A stretch of DNA of 64,000 nt from Niabella beijingensis. Its GTDB lineage: Bacteria > Bacteroidota > Bacteroidia > Chitinophagales > Chitinophagaceae. The stretch lies in assembly GCF_020034665.1 (NCBI RefSeq), contig NZ_JAIQDI010000002.1, forward strand, positions 930,001-994,000, read 5' to 3'. The notes beneath the pieces are model-generated. The model saw nothing but the letters and a program-made list of their open reading frames with translations. It made no database searches and was not told the origin of the DNA. Shown in pieces: positions 61,971 to 64,000 of the stretch (its first letter is position 1; each line of letters opens with the position of its first letter). Both the position numbers and the translations under genes were made by a program.

Positions 61971-63110
61971 ATGCGTTTTGTTTTTGGGATCGCGATCTTT
62001 TTTACCTGGCTGGGACTCAGCTCCTGGCTGAATAAAAATCACGCCGGAAAGGCGGCTGCCGGTGCGCCTGCTGATTCATTAAGATTATTGTATGAACGAC
62101 CCGTCTCCCAATGGCCTCACCCTACCATCGATTCCGGTGTGGTGTGGAAGGAGCTGGAGCCGATACCCGGAGACAGCAGCTGGCAGCTGGTGGAGACCGA
62201 CCCGAAAACGCGGCTGGGTATGCTGTTGTTTTTTGATCCCCGCCTCTCCGGTTCCAGCCAGATCTCCTGCAGCAGCTGTCACGATCCCGATCTTTCCTGG
62301 CAGGATGGGAGGGTTGTGGCACTGGGTAACGACCACCTGCAGGGCAACCGCAATACACAGAGTCTGCTGAATGTGGCCATCTGGCCGAAACTGTTCTGGG
62401 ACGGACGCGCCAAGGATTTTGAGGCACAGATGGTAGAGCCCCTGAGTGCACATCACGAAATGAATATGGATGTGCCCGCCCTGCCGGATAAACTGGAAAA
62501 GATCCCCGGCTATCCGCCGCTGTTTGAAAAGGCATTCGGAAAAGGTGCCGTAAGTTTTAAAAAAATCTCGGAAGCCCTGGCCGCTTTTCAGCAAACCATC
62601 AAAAGCCGTTCCACCCGTTTTGATGCGTTCATGCGGGGAAATTATAAAAAACTGAACGACCAGGAGATCGCCGGGCTGCACCTGTTCCGCACCAAGGCCC
62701 GTTGCATGAACTGTCATAATGGAACTTATCTTACCGATTTCAGTTTTCATAATATCGGTCTTACCTATTACAAACGAAAATATGAGGACCTGGGACGCTA
62801 CAACATTACCAAAGACCGGGCAGATGTGGGTAAATTCCGGACACCATCGCTCCGGGAACTGGATCATACCCGTCCCTGGATGCACAACGGACTATTTCAC
62901 AGTCTGGAGGGCATTGTGAATATCTATAACAGCGGTATGCCGCAATTGCCGAAAACGGAAGCGCAGAAGGCGGATCCCCTATTTCCCAAAACGGACCGCC
63001 TCGTGAAGCCGCTGAACCTGACCGATGAGGAAAAAACACAACTGGTAGCCTTTCTAAATACACTTAATGGCGTGCCTTACCGGATGCGGAGGCCCGAACT
63101 GCCCCGGTGA
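61971..63110 (+). CDS. Di-heme cytochrome c peroxidase family protein
   Basis: 379 residues from ATG 61971. An N-terminal hydrophobic segment (about 2-20) targets it to the periplasm. The two c-type heme sites are CSSCH (100-104) and CMNCH (245-249). The probable axial methionine lies in WMHNGLFHSLEGIVNIY. The family includes peroxidases and MauG-type oxidases; which applies here is unclear. A TTG at 61950 is a weaker start. Last gene of the four-gene envelope cluster. Confidence 0.9.
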   Translation: MRFVFGIAIFFTWLGLSSWLNKNHAGKAAAGAPADSLRLLYERPVSQWPHPTIDSGVVWKELEPIPGDSSWQLVETDPKTRLGMLLFFDPRLSGSSQISCSSCHDPDLSWQDGRVVALGNDHLQGNRNTQSLLNVAIWPKLFWDGRAKDFEAQMVEPLSAHHEMNMDVPALPDKLEKIPGYPPLFEKAFGKGAVSFKKISEALAAFQQTIKSRSTRFDAFMRGNYKKLNDQEIAGLHLFRTKARCMNCHNGTYLTDFSFHNIGLTYYKRKYEDLGRYNITKDRADVGKFRTPSLRELDHTRPWMHNGLFHSLEGIVNIYNSGMPQLPKTEAQKADPLFPKTDRLVKPLNLTDEEKTQLVAFLNTLNGVPYRMRRPELPR

Positions 63111-63316
63111 GCGGCTGAGGGGCTGATCTTCAACGGGTGATACCTGCGGGAACAGGATAATTGCTGACCCGTGCACTGCAGCACAAGAGTGCGACGCAAG
63201 GCCGATGCCACCTGCATTTCAGCCGGGAAAATAAAAACCGTTGCCACGGGTGTAAAAAAAAGGCAAAAAAGGACGGAGTGGTATCTGTAAGAGGGTAGAA
63301 ATCAGAAATTTTCCCT

Positions 63317-63324
63317 TACTTTTG
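63317..63324 (+). promoter_or_regulatory. Promoter -7 box of pdhA
   Basis: TACTTTTG, an exact TAnnTTTG match, 18 bases before the GTG start. No -33 TTTG seen. Confidence 0.45.
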
Positions 63325-63342
63325 CTACTCAAATTTTTAGCC

Positions 63343-64000
63343 GTGGCAACAAAATTTTCAAAAGAGACCTACCTGTACTGGTATGAATTGATGCAGCTGA
63401 TTCGCACATTTGAGCTTACAGCCGAGGAGAAATATAAGATGGAGGGAAAGATCCGTGGTTTTTTCCATGCCTATGTAGGGCAGGAAGCGATTGCTGCGGG
63501 TTGTATGACCGCCACCAAACCCGAAGATATCTTTATTACAGCTTACCGGGATCACGGGCTGGCTATTGCCAAAGGAGTATCCCTGGACAGCTGTATGGCG
63601 GAGCTTTATGGCAAGGCCACCGGTTGTGCCAAGGGTAAGGGTGGCAGCATGCACTTTTTTGGTAAAGAACAGCATTTTTATGGCGGACACGGTATTGTGG
63701 GTGCGCAGATCGGCACCGGTACCGGGCTGGCCTTTGCAGAAAACTATAAAGGGACTGAAAATGTAGTGCTGTGCTTCTTCGGCGATGGAGCCGCACGCCA
63801 GGGTATTTTACACGAGTCCTTTAACCTGGCCATGCTGTGGAAACTGCCGGTGATCTATATCTGCGAGAACAATAATTACGCGATGGGTACATCCGTTGAA
63901 CGGACCTCCAACATTCATGATATCTATAAACTGGGTGCCGCTTATGAAATGCCTTCGGAAGTGGTGGATGGAATGAACCCTGAAACTGTTCATGATGCAG
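63343..64000 (+). CDS. pdhA: Pyruvate dehydrogenase E1 component, alpha subunit (3' end outside window)
   Basis: First 219 residues of the thiamine-diphosphate-binding alpha subunit. Seen are GFFHAYVGQEAIAAG, AYRDHG, the GCAKGKGGSMHFF segment, and the TPP motif from GDGAARQG to ENNNYAMG. A GTG start gives VATKFSKETYLYWYE; an upstream TTG in the same frame overlaps the promoter. It pairs functionally with pdhB at 14396-15385. The gene runs off the right end. Confidence 0.93.
   Translation, partial: MATKFSKETYLYWYELMQLIRTFELTAEEKYKMEGKIRGFFHAYVGQEAIAAGCMTATKPEDIFITAYRDHGLAIAKGVSLDSCMAELYGKATGCAKGKGGSMHFFGKEQHFYGGHGIVGAQIGTGTGLAFAENYKGTENVVLCFFGDGAARQGILHESFNLAMLWKLPVIYICENNNYAMGTSVERTSNIHDIYKLGAAYEMPSEVVDGMNPETVHDA

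Noticed and set aside
62085..62885. 266-codon minus-strand frame opposite the peroxidase
   Set aside because: The plus strand encodes two CxxCH heme sites here; the minus frame is incidental.

Overview
The window reads as a chromosomal segment of a Bacteroidota bacterium, most likely family Chitinophagaceae. The evidence is indirect but consistent: two TonB-dependent receptors with carboxypeptidase-like N-terminal domains, BlaI/M56 peptidases fused to TonB C-terminal domains, families largely restricted to Bacteroidota (DUF3822, DUF1599, BT_3928-type DoxX, DUF4876, DUF6850, the alternative GlmU-like protein), and many promoters of the Bacteroidota TTTG / TAnnTTTG type. No tRNA, rRNA, CRISPR array, insertion sequence or prophage gene was seen. 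Both ends cut genes: rimO at the left and pdhA at the right.

Layout. 1-829 is the end of rimO. 1381-4101 is a solitary TonB receptor. 4169-8003 (minus) holds panB, ppx and ppk1. 8204-9988 carries trmH, yajQ and rpmE2 (L31). 10077-13103 is a GlmU-like protein, tpiA and a glycosyltransferase. 13136-15385 (minus) is an NtrC-like regulator and pdhB. 15542-19186 has a cation efflux protein, a YpdA-type reductase, a GNAT protein and a thiolase. 19395-20618 is a NamZ-type muramidase. 20833-25856 is a compact run: DUF3822, rsmD, 5-formyl-THF cyclo-ligase, lpxK and rnr. 26053-30973 holds a small unknown protein, a GNAT protein, a prenyl synthase, an APC permease and an Smr protein. RNase P RNA lies at about 31074-31472. 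31515-37976 has a VOC protein, a phytase-like esterase, an SGNH hydrolase, an SPFH protein with a small Arc-like partner, a penicillin acylase and a membrane protein.

38270-43844 (minus) is a probable BlaI-controlled operon: repressor, two M56 metallopeptidases with TonB C-terminal domains, and an AT-rich lipoprotein of unknown function. Two matching palindromes sit in the repressor promoter. 44095-49753 holds trhO, a small secreted peptide, ndk, a DHH phosphoesterase, two tandem FKBP lipoproteins and a thioredoxin. 49760-56163 holds folP, DUF1599, a DoxX-like protein, a lone DppB-like permease, a DUF721 protein, a NagX-like acyltransferase and recF. 56373-63110 is a four-gene cell-envelope cluster: TonB receptor, DUF4876 lipoprotein, DUF6850 barrel and di-heme peroxidase. 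pdhA begins at 63343.

Most of the window is housekeeping. The parts most worth attention are the 56-63 kb envelope cluster, the BlaI operon with its operators and degenerate lipoprotein, ppk1 and ppx joined in one frame by a single amber codon, several promoter boxes that nearly touch start codons (probable leaderless mRNAs), and unusual residues in conserved motifs of RsmD, DHPS and the NtrC-like protein.
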